Notes: generated from the letters alone by a model not told the origin. DNA of 64,000 bases from Erythroxylum novogranatense (GCA_029891385.1 CM057232.1:63859824-63923823); one strand, 5' to 3'; counted from the first letter of the stretch, positions 12,352 to 24,900 are shown. Program-made: numbers and translations.

Positions 12352-13085
12352 TGTTTAGTCCAAACGGCTTTACTTAAAATGATTTTGATGTATAACAAAG
12401 AAAAAAATAAAAGGAAGTCGATGCGATTTAAGTCGAATGTAGACGAAGTCAATCTGAGCATTTAAGTCGAACACGAATTTATGTCAACACGCATTTAAGT
12501 CGAACACAAAAGATGTCGAATACAGGCAAAGTCGAACACAGACGACGTCAAGACAGACGAAGTCATGCAGAAGTAAAGGAAAGCAGAGGCAGACACAAAT
12601 GCAAAGAAAACCAGACGGAGACGCAAATGCTAAGAAAAACAGACGAGGACGCATATAGAAAAGCAGACGCAAGGGTCAGTCTGATTTAGTTACAAAACTG
12701 AACTGATTAACCATTTCTTTAAAGATTCAAGAAACAAGAATCAAGAAGCAGTTCAAGACGAAGGCTATAAATTCAAGTCGAAGTCGAAGATTGTAAAGTT
12801 AGACAACGTGAGAAAAAGTGATCGTAAAAGCATTAAGTGCAAATTTAGCCGAGAGCTATTTTTGTGTAACAAGTGTTTAAATACTTTTCTCAGAGAATTT
12901 AAGATTAAAGCGTTATCATTACATAATTGTTAAACAAAGTTTTGAGCAATTAGAATGTATCAAAATTCTGAAAAGAATTTTTTTGTACTTCTAACAAATG
13001 GCTTTGAAAGAATTTTCAAAAAGGGGAATAGACAATTCAACTCCCCCTTTTCGTGCATTCTAATATTGTTTCTAAGTATTGTATT
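12352..13085 (+). mobile_element. Ty1/copia-like LTR remnant with internal minisatellite
   Basis: It starts TGTTTAGTCCAAACGGC, a variant of the TGTTAAGTC start. It contains an AAGTCGAACAC/CAGACGAAGTC minisatellite at about 12415-12665, then a promoter-proximal-like region. It ends near a CAATTCAACTCCCCCTTTT run, typical of the 3' end of copia LTRs. The right border is approximate. No primer site was seen. Confidence 0.45.
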
Positions 13086-13221
13086 GACGTGTGATTCAGT
13101 TCATGTTCTTTGCTGGTTGAAATAGAAGACGTGAGTTTGATTGTTGTTGGAAACCATCTCTTTGGTGGAGGAGCTTGAGTGTGAAGATGAAATGTCGAAA
13201 GAAATGCTGTCCTTTGTTCAC

Positions 13222-14081
13222 GCTAAAGTTGGGTTTCTATTGCTTTTTGATTTGTACTTTGAGGAAGCAGCGTATCACTTTTTATAGTATGAGATAATGC
13301 AGCCTTCGGAGCTGTTTTGGTTTATAATGCAAGATCCAAATCGCTGGTCACTGTTGGTATATTTTATGATCTTATGTGACACTTGCATTATTGATGTGAT
13401 ATCTATCTTGTGTTTTTCTTAATAAATTTTTCGTTACAGTAATGTTATCTTAAGATGGCATGACCATCAATTTTGTCTTGATTTTGCGTAAAATAAAATT
13501 CTGTTGATTAACCCCATCATTCAAGCATCTTAGATTGTTTATGTTATGTCTCTCAATATGAGTGGTCTAATAGCACACTTGTTTGCTTAACAGATGCTGT
13601 AACCATGTCACCGTCTGCTTAACCATATTAATTGATCTTGTTTTATCGGTACCAAGGAATAGGTATTGGCGTTTGCATCCTCCTTCCTTACCACTGAAGA
13701 CATTGTGGATGATACATTGGTTACTATCCAAAGGGCCATTTTCTTCAAAAAACAGGTGTAGATACTGTAGTAGATGAATGTTTTCTGTTTAATCCACCTA
13801 CTAGAGCCGATTTAATTGAGACGGCACTAAAGAACTTCATCAGGTGCTAACATTGTTTTTTTGTATTGTGATCATTGCTTGTTTTTGTTGGCTTTTAACA
13901 AGTTACATCAACTTGCTCATTTTTGTTTATTACTATAGATACCTAGAGGTGTCACGTGAGAAGGAGTTGACTTTATGCATTAGGGAGGACTTGACACACT
14001 TTTAATGTATCTCTATAGAGCCTAACATCGTGTTAATGACATGCGAGAAGCTTGTATGTTCAAAGACATAGTTGTATCGTG
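13222..14081 (+). pseudogene. VPS3: Captured VPS3 (CORVET subunit, TGFBRAP1-like) gene fragment with introns
   Basis: VPS3 is the Rab5-binding subunit of the CORVET endosomal tethering complex. Three exon pieces match the plant protein in order. The first is 13228-13356 (LLFDLYFEEAAYHFL, MQPSELF, DPNRWSLL), with an in-frame TAG at 13285. The second is 13648-13842 (VPRNRYWRLHPPSLPL, then after a 1-nt shift EDIVDDTLVTIQRAIFFKK and FNPPTRADLIETALKN). The third is 13939-14081 (RYLEVSREKELTL, then after a 1-nt shift TLLMYLYRA and SCIV). Introns sit at 13357-13647 (donor GTATAT, acceptor AG mutated to CG) and 13843-13938 (GT..AG), and a GTATGT donor follows at 14082. The genomic, unspliced form points to DNA-level capture. 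It lies opposite to the Helitron's own genes. Confidence 0.87.
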
Positions 14082-14795
14082 GTATGTTCTGCTTTCCTTT
14101 TGCTCACAAACCTAGTATTTCTTTCTAAAAGAAAGTTCATGCTCCATACACATTATTGTCTTGGGAGATGGGTGTGACACTATGCTTCAGTCAATGTCCT
14201 TGTTCTTTAGGCTAAACTTATGATCAAATTTATTGTTAAACAAGATTCTAATTGGCTAGATGAAAGAAACTGAAAAGAATCGCTACATTCATTAGAAATG
14301 GGATTGGTTTTCCCATTCACCGTAAAAATGAGGAAAATGCTTAGGCGAGTCTATTTATCCGTAATTATATTGATGGTTAAGGTCGGGGTATGATTGAGAA
14401 AGAAAGACTTTACAAGTTGATTGCAACTATTCAATATTTATTGACAATATTAGAAGTTTTTGTTATCTATTGCATATTATTCTCTGGTTAACATGCTCTT
14501 AGTTTTTGCATTTTGAGTTGTTTGTTCTGGTTAACACGCTCTTAGTTTTTGCATTTTGAGTTGTTTGTAGTTTACGTAGTTAAACAAACATTTAATGTCA
14601 CCGATAGAAATGAATGAGAAAAGGTAGTCAAAATAGTGATAAAAAGTAGGGATATCATGGAAGCGAACTGGTTTAAATGATTCTTTCTTGTGTATTTTAA
14701 TTATTTTGGCAACACCATTGTTGTCCAACCAATATTCTGGTTGTACAATGTAGGTCATGGGTTATTCGAGTAGAAATACTTTTATCTGCTCACTT
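14082..14795. other. No gene recognised
   Basis: AT-rich sequence. It begins as the intron after the last VPS3 exon piece and then shows a short tandem repeat (CTCTTAGTTTTTGCATTTTGAG twice at about 14488-14570). No further VPS3 exon was found. Confidence 0.5.
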
Positions 14796-15110
14796 TGTTA
14801 AGTCAAGATGACTTTACGTGAATATGATTTTGATATATAACAAAAAGAGATCAAATAAAAAGAAAAACAAAACAGACGAAGTCGGACACGCATTTAAATC
14901 AACACGAGCGAAGTTGAAGCAGTTGAAGTCAACACGATTTAAGTTGACACGATGAATTCCGACCGCATTTAAGTTCAAATAGCCAAAACACAGACGAAGT
15001 TGAAATAGACGAACCAAGACACAGCTGAAGAAGACGCAGGTGCAAACGCAAAGCGAAGCAGACGCAGACGCAAAGCAAAGCAGACGCAGACGCAGTGTAG
15101 ACACAAGAGT
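14796..15110 (+). repeat. Copia-like LTR start plus minisatellite
   Basis: TGTTAAGTCAAGATGACTT at 14796 is followed by units with CAGACGAAGT, AAGTTGACACGA and, from about 15045, repeated AGCAGACGCAGACGCAAAG. It has the same architecture as 12352-12665. Confidence 0.6.
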
Positions 15111-15189
15111 CGGCCTCATTAGTTCTGTAACTCAACTGATTATTGCTGTTAAAAGGCGCAAAGCAATCTGAGCGCACGCTTGTGCGAGA

Positions 15190-15350
15190 TTTCGGAGGAT
15201 CCTAGAGTCTCATCTTGTTGCTGTTAAAAGAATTTTAAGATATGTCGCAGGTACTACTTATCTTTGCTTAATGTTTGAGAAAGGTTAAGATTTCAGGTTA
15301 ATCGGATATTGCGATGTGGACTATGGCGGAGATAGAATTGAAAGGAAGAG
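15190..15350 (+). pseudogene. Ty1/copia RNase H fragment
   Basis: VKRILRYVAGTTYLCLMFEKG, stop, DFRLIGYCDVDYGGDRIERK is the start of the copia RNase H region, with the Y-C/S-D-x-D-Y-G/A-G-D signature. It has one in-frame TAA and no flanking pol. It may come from the same copia family as the RT piece at 9222. Confidence 0.8.
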
Positions 15351-16189
15351 TCAAGTACAAATAATGATGAAAAAGGAGACGATGAAAACAAGACGAAAGT
15401 TTAAAAGCAAACTCAAGTTGAAAAGCAGATGCAAGAAAAACTAGAAGGAAGCCAAAGTAGACGAAAGTTGTGCAAAAGTAGACGGGAGTAAAAGCAGACG
15501 ATGGAAAGCAGAGGAAAGCAAAGCACGTGGGAATTAAGAATCAGTTTGAGTTAGTTACAAAAGTCAATTGAATAACCGGTTCTTTCAAGATTCAAGCAAT
15601 CTCTCTTCTCGTCGTCTTCATCTTGCGAAAAACAGAAAATAATTGTAGAAGGTCAATCTGTCAGGAGTAGCACGTGAGAAACCTATTACCTATGAATTGA
15701 AACATCACTGGCATTTGGCAGGAATCGCCATTATCATAGTAGTTAGAAGATTATTGGATACAACAAAAATAGATGTGAAAGTGATCAATACATTTTGGGG
15801 TTAGCGTGTATTTCCTTGCCACAAATAAATAATTATGACGGTGTCCGTAAGTCTATCACGATGAATTGAAGCGTCAATTTCTGTTTTGGCATACGTCAAA
15901 ATGACTTCACATATACGATTTTAATGAATAAAAGATGAACAAAAATGCAGACGAAGTAGAAAAGAGACGGAGAATCTGAAAGCGAAATAATATGTTGACT
16001 TGACTCTTATTTATAACCTTGGTGGTCAATCGCTTCTTTAATCTTGCTTGAACCTTGAAACAAGCAGACTTGTCACTTTTAAATGCGCTTTTCAAGTTTA
16101 CGTAAATATGAATTTATTGTCCTAGAAATATCGCCTTTGGTTTTGATTTTATAATATATTTAACCATGTTGAGATTTAAATCGATTTCC

Positions 16190-17790
16190 TCAACCGTTCT
16201 TCACTTAATGGTTTAAGCGAAGCCACAATCGAGTTAAAAGGGCGTCGAGAGTAACGGCGTTAAGAACAGTAAGTTACACCTGGTAACTTTTGGTACAAGG
16301 AAAGTTCTGAAGGGAAAATTTCTGACGGTTGGGTGTCTCTAAATTAAATCCTGTCCCTTCACTCTCGAAGTTTCTACCTTCACGCACCACTCACAACGCT
16401 CTTTCTCTTTCCATTGGCTTCCTCTCCTCCACGGTTGGTTTATTAAGTATATATACTAAGGCGGAAGCGGTTCGAGTACCATTAGCCTTCAGACGTTTTA
16501 TCTCTCTATCTCTCAAAATCCTATCGAACGAGATTACCATTGAAGAACAGAGTATCTGAATCATTTTCAAATGAGAAGCAATGGAGGGAGCTATGATGTA
16601 TGGAAGGCATGTGGACTTCGAATCTCTACGAAGAGATACAATGGATATCGAACCGGAGATTATTGGAGCCGGTTGGAGAAATTTCTTCGCAGTCCGAGAG
16701 GATGTGTATCCAAATCAGGTATTTGATTTTTGGAAGTATGCACAGATGGTGGAAAAGACTATTGTCTCAACGGTAGACGGAGTTACCATTATTGTTACAA
16801 TGGACTTGATTGAGAAGCTGACTGGATGTTCATCCGTTGGAGAAAAGCTTTCTACCAATCCGAAATGGATAACAATAGGCGGTTTAAAGGAAACAGATGT
16901 TAGTAAACAGCTTTATGGAGTGAATGACCCATCGGAAAGGAAGACCTCAAGTCTGGTCCCGAAAGATAGGGTTCTTCATACGATTCTGTTCAACTGCATC
17001 GTACCAAGAACAGGTTCAAGACACTTGGTAACTACCTTCGATGAGCAGTGCTTATTCTATCTGCTGAACCACACACCAGTAAATTTACCATTTCTGATCT
17101 TTCATTATATGGTGAAACAAATGAAACATACAACTAGTTATCCGTACGACATGCTATTGACAAGAATTTTCTGAGAATCGGGAATTCGTCTTGGAAGTGG
17201 AAAAAACCTGAGAGTGCGTGTAAAAAGCACTATCAATTTAGGTACTATAAACAAAATTGACTTGAAGCATCTCAATAGTAGAAATGAAGATTCTGAGAAC
17301 AAAGCTAGGACTGACGGGGAGGAGTTACAGAAGAAGTCTCCTGCAACAAGTTGCAGATCTCAAGTGAGCTCAGATATGCGGATCAATGGAAGGAGAAAAT
17401 CATGTGGAGGACCTTCGTTGAAAGAGTTTATGCCTCAAGAAGAAGTTAGCTTGTTCGAAGATAATGTAAGGTGGGTCAAAAGGAAAGCAGAGGACTACAT
17501 CCAATCTGCAGACGCATATGATACTACACTTACGTTTCTAGAACTCATAGCAGATGATGATCAACCTTCTTTGCCTTCTGATGCGCATAATGAAGTACAA
17601 AGTTTACATCAAGAAGTTAAAGAACAGAAGGAAATAATGAATCGAATGGAGAAGATGATGACAGACATGCAGGCCAGGATGATAGATATGCAGAAGATGC
17701 TGACAGAATTTATGCAGAGTCATCACCGTTAATCGTTTCTTATTATAACAAATAGGGGAGAAGAACAAGTTGTTATTGTATTCTCTATGT
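16190..17790 (+). pseudogene. Module resembling Transposase_32, copy 2
   Basis: A nearly intact frame at 16581-17174 (MEGAMMYGRHVDFESLR...) carries WRNFFAVREDVYPNQVFDFWKYA, VDGVTIIVTMDLIEKLTGCSSVG, NCIVPRTGSRHLVTTFDEQC and PVNLPFLIFHYMVK..YPYDMLLTRIF. TGA at 17172 ends it, and the frame then continues (17214-17732) with a charged linker and a C-terminal coiled coil (QEVKEQKEIMNRMEKMMTDM, then MIDMQKMLTEF). I place it in the Transposase_32 'putative plant transposon protein' type with moderate confidence. The 5' flank (16190-16330) also matches 9590-9720, so the two copies share more than the coding part. It ends before a TTATAACAAATAGGGGAGA run that resembles a retroelement polypurine tract. 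Confidence 0.6.
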
Positions 17791-17816
17791 TTTGTTTTTC
17801 TTGTCTAATTTGTTAT

Positions 17817-17817
<1 letters not shown>

Positions 17818-17849
<32 letters not shown>

Positions 17850-17850
17850 A
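17818..17850. repeat. (TA)n(TG)n microsatellite
   Basis: A run of TA dinucleotides passes into TG dinucleotides. Confidence 0.95.
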
Positions 17851-18685
17851 CGACTTATGTGGATCTCTTCTCTATTGATCATCTTGAAGCTTCTTCTTCT
17901 CGAAGCTTCCTCCATCATCTTCTCGAAGCTCTCGAAGAACAAGGTAAGAGTCAATTGAATAACTGTTTCTTTCAAGATTCAAGAAGAAAGAATCAAGAAG
18001 CGATTCTGATTTAAAGTTATAAATACAATTCAAATCAAGATTAATTTTTTGTGAGTTACGCATAATAAGCTAAATTACAATTAAAGGAACAAAAGTTTGT
18101 CCGAAAGACGATCAGATTTAATTAGTGACGATACCGCTGCTATTTTTATCAGAAAGCTGCTCCAAACATTCTCTGTAAGAAAGTTATATGTTCTTTGCTA
18201 GTTGAAATAGAAGACGAAGTTTAATTGTTGTTATGTTCTTGCAATGAAGGATATGATGTATATAGGTTAAAGAAGAAGAAGACCAAGAATGTGGTAGGAA
18301 TTGTTTGATCCAAGTTAAGAGGAGAAAGGTTTGAAAGTTTAGATATAGAGGTATCAGCAGGGCGTGGGGCAGTACTGCAAGATGATAAAGTGAAACAGAA
18401 ACGATTTGCCTTGAGATAGGTTAAAAATAGTTTACATGTGTAAAGAATAGTTTCCAAGAAGGATTAGTCAATTCGTATACTCCAAGAAGGATTATCGAAT
18501 TGGTAACTGAAATTTAATGCGAGTTGGAAATGACATCAAGTGAACTGCTTTAAATAAAGAAGAACAAGAGGAAGTTAAAAGAAGCAAAAATAATTTGTGT
18601 GAAGAGAAAACCGAGAAGAAAACGAAAGCAAGAGCAGACGGTCGCTGAATCGTTAGTCCATATTACGAAGAAGAATGCTGTTATA

Positions 18686-18780
18686 CTGGACAGATAATTT
18701 AGTGGAAAATCTTCAACACCTTGGTTGATTGTCATTATTTCGCCAAGGTGTTGAAGACTTTTCACTAGATTATCTGTCAG
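18686..18780. repeat. Strong foldback, 38-39-nt arms, 18-nt loop
   Basis: The arm 18686-18724 is the near-perfect reverse complement of 18743-18780 (one bulge and about three mismatches, including G:T-compatible ones). The outer part reads ACAGATAATTTAGTGG and the inner part TCTTCAACACCTTGG. Single arms of the same word occur at 5262-5292 and 8207-8247. Confidence 0.9.
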
Positions 18781-18984
18781 GAATGTTTGCAGGCTACTCA
18801 TCTTCATGATGATAGTTGCCAACCCCATAAGGAAGATGACATGGGGAGTGGAAGCGCTTCAAAGAAATTAGATGATATAATAGAAACTCCATCATCAGGA
18901 ACTGAGTTAGATGACGTTGAGGATTTTCCAGAAACCAGTGTATTGAAAAAAGATTGGAAGTATAGGAGTTCTGATCCAGAAGAT

Positions 18985-19320
18985 CTAATTATTGGAGAGA
19001 CCTGTCAAAGAAGACGAAGCTTGGATTTTATCCATGCAAGAGAAAAACAGAGGGAGTTGAAAAATACATGAAGTTGAAAAAATAGACGAAGTTAGAAAAA
19101 CAGACGAAGTTGAAAAATAGACGAAGTCAGAAAAGCAGACGAAGTATGCGAAGAAATACAAACATAGACGAAGTTGACAAATAGCGCACGGTCGAGAACG
19201 CAGAGCGAAGTTAACAACACAGACGAAGTTCACAACACAGACGAAGTTTACAACACAGACGAAGTTAACAACACAGACGAAGTTAACAACACAAATGAAC
19301 CTGACAAAGCACACGGAAGC
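18985..19320 (+). repeat. Minisatellite, CAGACGAAGTTNACAA units
   Basis: The most regular array of the GACGAAGT family. Units of 18-24 bp such as AACACAGACGAAGTTAACAA are repeated from about 19070 to 19300. Both strands give artificial repetitive frames (for example TDEVNNTDEVNN on the plus strand), which I do not regard as genes. Confidence 0.85.
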
Positions 19321-19440
19321 ATATGCAAGAATGAGTTTGAGTTAGCTACAGACCTCAACTGAATAAGCATTGCTTTCAACATTCAAGAAGAAAGAATCAA
19401 GAAGCAGTTAGAGATGAAAGTTTTAAATACAAGTCGAAAG

Positions 19441-21790
19441 TTATGAGAATCTGGGTTTTTTCCTATTACGACGAGTATCTGTAGCAGATTGGGTGTCTGA
19501 TTGCGGCGTACATTCGCTGCTACTGACAGGCTTATCCATTTGTGACGGCAAGTGGTATTCAGCATCGGAAAACCTTTTTTCGAGACATAGTTTAGCTGAT
19601 GAAGAAGATTCAGGATTTTTACAAAATATCAAAATCAATATATATTAAGCAAGCGATATAAGGGGAGATGAATTGAAACTAAATGGCACATATAGAAATA
19701 ATTAAAGATGATGTTATAGATAAAATCAAGATAAAGTAAGAATAAAAAGCACCTGAGAGTGGTGAAAGTGAACTCTGCTGTAGTTCATCAGCATCAATTT
19801 TCTGGCAGTAAACAACAGTAAATCGTTGCACCCCACCTGCAGACCGAGTGTTTGCTGGCTTCACGTGCAGAAGAAAGGTATCGCTTTTCAATTGTGCGTA
19901 CACTTTCTCCAAGGGAAGATCCATGTTCTTATAACGGAGAAATAAAAATGTCCATTGTCAGTGGAATAAGTAGATGAAAATATTTCGGGCTGATTAAACT
20001 GGAAATGTAGATGAAAGAACGAAGGGAAAATATAACCTCATTGTAATATTTCATTGCTTCAACGACGGTTAAGTTTAATAGTTTCTGAGCGAGGTCGCCG
20101 AAAATAGAAGCCGTTATAGTTTCGGTGTCTTCGGTCAAATCCATGTCGTATCGGCATCTGTTCAATAAAGTAAGAATAGTAGGGTAGGCAAAAAAGTAGT
20201 GCAGGTGACATGAAACTAAAAAAGTGATGCGAAAATTATGGAATAGACACGAAAGGAATAAGCAACAAATCGAAGATTGCAAATAGAAGGCAGAAACCTT
20301 GGCTCTGGCATGCGTTTTCTCAATGATTACAAGTAAAGAGAACTCCAGATGCAGTAGCTGTAGATCGGAAGCATTTGTTGCATGCCATATACCCAAATTT
20401 TTGTAAAATGTGCTGAAAGTTAATTTTGGCTTCAATCCATGATATCTAAGGAAAAGTCGATAACAATGTTCGGAGGAAGAAGTTTCAAATTCAATATGTC
20501 CTTTGGAATATGCGAGATGCGATTACCTTAGGGTAGAATCTAAAGACATGATCTTCGTGATATTCTCGTGAGATCCGAAAGATATCGAGGATTATATGTA
20601 AAGTAAGATTTTCCACCGACGAGGTTTTGATGTGGTTGTTATTTCGTTGTGTCTGTAAATATAATAATTATATAGGCGACAAAAGAAAGAAATTTTAAAA
20701 TTCCTATATAATTTGTAACAAAATGTTAGAAAGGTTGTACGTAACATAATGGATTACCAATTTTTGAGATCGGCAACTTCTTGTATGGGTGGCTCAACGA
20801 GGATGGCTGAGTCAAACCACGTTGACAATGCAACAACTAACATTTCAAAATCATTTTTTGAGATAGAATGAAAAGGGACAGAGTAAGATGTGTTATTATG
20901 AGCAAGGAAAAAATACCGTTAAAGAAATTCACTTTGAGATTCGTGCAAACAATAACTGGATGAGAGTGAAGTAATTCCATAATCTTTTGGCCCTCGTTCT
21001 CAACAAAACAATTCCAAAGCGATAGTATGACTGCTTGATCCCTAAAAAAAACAAGAGATTATGAGAAGATGTTAAATTTGTTCATCTCTGACACAAAATA
21101 GTAACAAAGATACAGAGTGAGAATTACTCTTTATTCATGATAACAAATTTTTGGACAGTTGAAGCTTTTCCGTCTCTCATGACATCTTTTTTTTCCAACA
21201 CTTCAACGACGACGACTATAATATCTATCATGTGTTAAAGATTAATGTAATCACTAAGTGGAAAGTTTTTGTAAGATTGTATGAAAAAATGTATTAAGCA
21301 TCTAACCAACAGATTTTTGCTTATCGTCCACATAATCCATAAGACTTTGGAAAGGTGTGAAGTTGAAAATCAGAGGGATGATTGCATCGTCTTGTGTGAC
21401 AGGTTCGATGACCGTGCGACTTGTGAGAATCCATCAGATGTTCAAATTTTCAGTTTGATCTTGAAGGGGAATTGATTTGACAATTGCATTAGAAATGATA
21501 TATTCACGACACGGTGTAAGATGTCTCCAATTCTTTGTATATCATTGTTGAATATGATACCCTCAACTTGCGATCCACAGTAATTATGAAGAAATTATCG
21601 ATAGGTAAGTTGATAAAATGTCAAAGGAAAAAGTGTAATTGATATACCGAGAATCGCATAAGACAAACTTTTGTGTTTTAGTCGGTGAATTAACCAAGCA
21701 ACGACTGTTGTTTTGTTGGACCATCACTTGACAAGACCATGATTGCGCTCGGGCAAAATATTCTTCATCAATAAACGATTATCCATCTGA
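19441..21790 (-). pseudogene. Helitron RPA70-like single-strand DNA-binding protein, multi-exon, decayed
   Basis: Plant Helitrons carry an RPA-like gene beside RepHel; its product is thought to coat displaced single-stranded DNA. On the minus strand I read, in order: an OB fold with GIIFNNDIQRIG and LIFNFTPFQSLMDYVDD (about 21590-21300); EVLEKKDVMRDGKASTVQKFVIMNKE (about 21210-21125); RDQAVILSLWNCFVENEGQK and KVNFFN (about 21040-20915); FEMLVVALSTWFDSAILVEPP (about 20850-20755); a zinc ribbon with CNKC and CNHC (20400-20300, with a 1-nt loss just after CNHC); then CRYDMDLTEDTETITASIFG and LAQKLLNLTVVEAMKYYNE (20160-20040); then LEKVYAQLKSDTFLLHVKPA (about 19915-19860). A serine-rich tail ending RRNRKKPRFS stops at 19441. 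GT/AG-type exon borders separate these. Frameshifts and stops make it nonfunctional. Confidence 0.8.
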
Positions 21791-21939
21791 AAGAAAATGT
21801 TGGATGGTCAAGCGAAGACAAATAATTATGCCTATAAAATCAAATTATGTGAACCGAGATAACAAACAAATAATATACCTTGTCTTGTGAGGAAATTTGA
21901 TGTTTTATAATTTGACTAATTCAAAATTTCACGGAAAAC

Positions 21940-24900
21940 AATATTCCTTGTCTTTTTTCAAGTCTAAAGATTGAAAAGTTCGAGAATAATAAGAACTTTA
22001 ATCGATTCAGAGTTCGCGCCTTGACAGAGCTACATATAATCGTCTGTGTGAGAATACTGAGTTGACGAAGATAAATTCCAACATGATCAAGTGTTTGACC
22101 TTGGGATTTGTTTATAGTCATTGCAAAACATGCATTTAATTGGAAATTGTGTTCGATGAAAGCAATTCCATTTTTTCGTTCTCCGGAGATTGCAAGGAAT
22201 CTTAGGTATAAAATGATTTTTCCTTTGTGAGGTCCAAAACAATTTCAGCTGAAATTGTATGATCTTTTAGCCGTCTGCATATCAACCTTGTTCCATTGCA
22301 TAATCCTTCCGTTGGATTTAAATTTCTCGAAGCATAATTGGAGAGCCTTCTTTCAAAGAAAAGTTTATGAGGAGGTAGTCCTTTAGGGTTCAAAGAATTA
22401 AGAAAATCTTGATAATCGACTTGATGTCTGCGATCAACCGTCTTGTCAAAACTCACATATGAATGCAAATCTCACATAATTTTGAATCATGATGTCATTA
22501 ATTTCATCAACACAATTATTCGTTGGACATAGCACGCATCTGCTTATCATCGACACGGTCGGATGAATATAAGCTTAGGTCGGGAAAACGTTTTCAAAGA
22601 ACCTAGTAAGCACAAGCTGTATATTAGGAAAGTATAATCGTAATGGAAAAAAGATTAGTATGTAATTTAATGAAAAAGAAGCAACCTATGAATGATTCAT
22701 CCTTGTTGTCGTAAGGAATAATGAGTTCATCTGGTAAACATATTTGATCTTGTTCATCCATTGGTTGAGCCTTCTCAACCCATGATAAGAAATCACAAAA
22801 ATGTGGATTTGAGATAGCTCTCATATTTGTCGTTAAATAGAGTTTAGAGATATGGCGCCAGAGATGTGAATTTAGAAGAATTGAATCAATGAGTTGTTGT
22901 TTCGTTGCTTGGTGAATAACTGGCAATGTTTGGCGAAAGTCACCACCAAATACAACAATTTTACCTCCAAAAGGCTGATTGGAGTTCATTATATCTTGTA
23001 GTAAACCGTTAAATGCTTCGATGGCTTCTCGTTTTGCCATGGAAGCCTCGTCCCATAAAATAAGGCTTGATTCAAATATCAATTTTGCAACACTGCTCTG
23101 TTTGCTCAACTGACAAACTTTTTGCTTTGATAAATCAAGGGGGATTTTAAATCTTGAGAAAGTTGTCCTACCACCCGGAAGAATTGATGCAGCAACGCCT
23201 GATGTCGCCACTGCTATTGCAATGTGTCTCTATGATCGTAAATTTGCAAGAAGAGCTCGATATAAAAAAGTTTTACCTGTTCCCCGGGACCATCGATAAA
23301 ATAACTGCGATCGTTGAAGTGAGAACTGAATTCATTATTAAATCAAATCGTGCTTTTCTTTGGCTGTTTAGTTTTGATTGTAATAAGAAGTCCTGTTCAT
23401 CAATCTCTATATTCATCTCTCTTTCTACCTCCTTAGTTTGTCTTGCATGATGTCGATCTGAAATTCATGTTCGGTGAAATGATAATCATTAAGCTTTTTC
23501 CCATTTGTTCCGTAGATTTATTGATATCTTGAAGAGCCATTTTGTAATATCATCATATGTATACGTATTAGAGGATGAATAAGCATATAGGTAGTCGAGC
23601 AGGGTGGTCTCGAAAGTTTCCCGAGTTCCCTAAGATTTGCGGTGAACAATAGAACAAGAGTGTAGCAAATAACAATCTGAGGGATGTTGGCATTTGAAAT
23701 ATGATAGCTTCGTCAAGTGTTTGTTGTATGTAAGAGTCAGATGCTAGCAATCCTAATTACAGTGCAACATCCCTGAAACAGTTCACCTTTTCACCATCAA
23801 CAGTTAACAAGTTGTCAAACGACGTTGGTCCTCTAACATTTGCGAGCAATAATCTCAAGTAATACCTTTCTCCTTTTCGAGGGTCAACAGTAACTAATCG
23901 TCCTATGACTTTTCTCCGCTTTCTTTCCGACCACATCCTTGTTTTTTGATTCCAAACAAAATGTTGAGGGAAATCCACATACAGACATTTCATTTCTGCA
24001 GCCTTTTGATTTGTTGAATTGGTCCTAAAAAATTCCGTAAGCATTGTTTTGGAGAAGTCAATATTCCTCAATAAATAAGACAAATTAGCATCTTTTGCGA
24101 AGGAAACAGATTGTTGATCTGCAAGGTGAACTTGGAGTATATAGATGGATGGATTAATCTCTGCAAGGCGGAATTCATATATGCGCCATAAAGCTTCGGG
24201 GGGTGAAATCCAACGGCCTTCTTAGAAATTAGTGATTTCTCAAACCTGGTTTCTTGGTCGTTGACGCTAAAGTTGACAAGGTTGTGGCCCTTAAATACAT
24301 ATTTGTATAAATATTTAACAAGCTTCACAGTGGAACATATTTCAACATTAATGTGGCAGTCAAGCAACATCAGAAGGTACGGGTTATGAGGAACCACCCA
24401 TCTATTATCAACCTCATGTCTGGATATTTTAACTTTTCTTCCATTGTCTCTACGTCTATAGCACGGATAATTGTCTTCGCCATGGACAGTGAAAGGAGTA
24501 AAATCCTTGGGGTAATGACTTTTGCATACACCATTTCTCATGCAAGGGAACTGCTTGTTCATAAAACCACAAGGACCGTGGATCATGTGCTTAATGACAA
24601 GAGAATATAATCTGGAATTATGATCAGGATTAGGTATTTCAGCTGATATGATTTGATCATAGGAATCTGGATTCAACAGCTTAAATTGTGGTTGAAGTAT
24701 TAGAAGCAAGTGAGCATGAGGGAATCCACGCTTTTGAAATTCAATTACGTAAATCTGGACAATAAATCTAGTCTGTCTTGTGCTTTTTCATGGAATTTAA
24801 GATTCTCTTGTATTTCCTTCCACATAGGGTTGCAAGTCATAGTGAGAAAAATATCTGGTTTGCCATATTTTTGCACCAGAGCCATTGCATCTAGATAACG

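Noticed and set aside
18985..19362. Repetitive frames over the minisatellite (TDEVNN-type on plus, VCVVNF-type on minus)
   Set aside because: They are pure translation of an 18-24-bp repeat. The same happens at 12484-12672, 14814-15177 and 30234-30773.
22624..23211. Host PIF1 DNA helicase gene
   Set aside because: The segment is continuous in order and strand with the HUH Rep domain and other Helitron-specific blocks, so it is the helicase half of RepHel.
24353..24610. Plus-strand frame opposite RepHel
   Set aside because: It is a shadow of the minus-strand Rep domain; only the minus strand shows conserved motifs.
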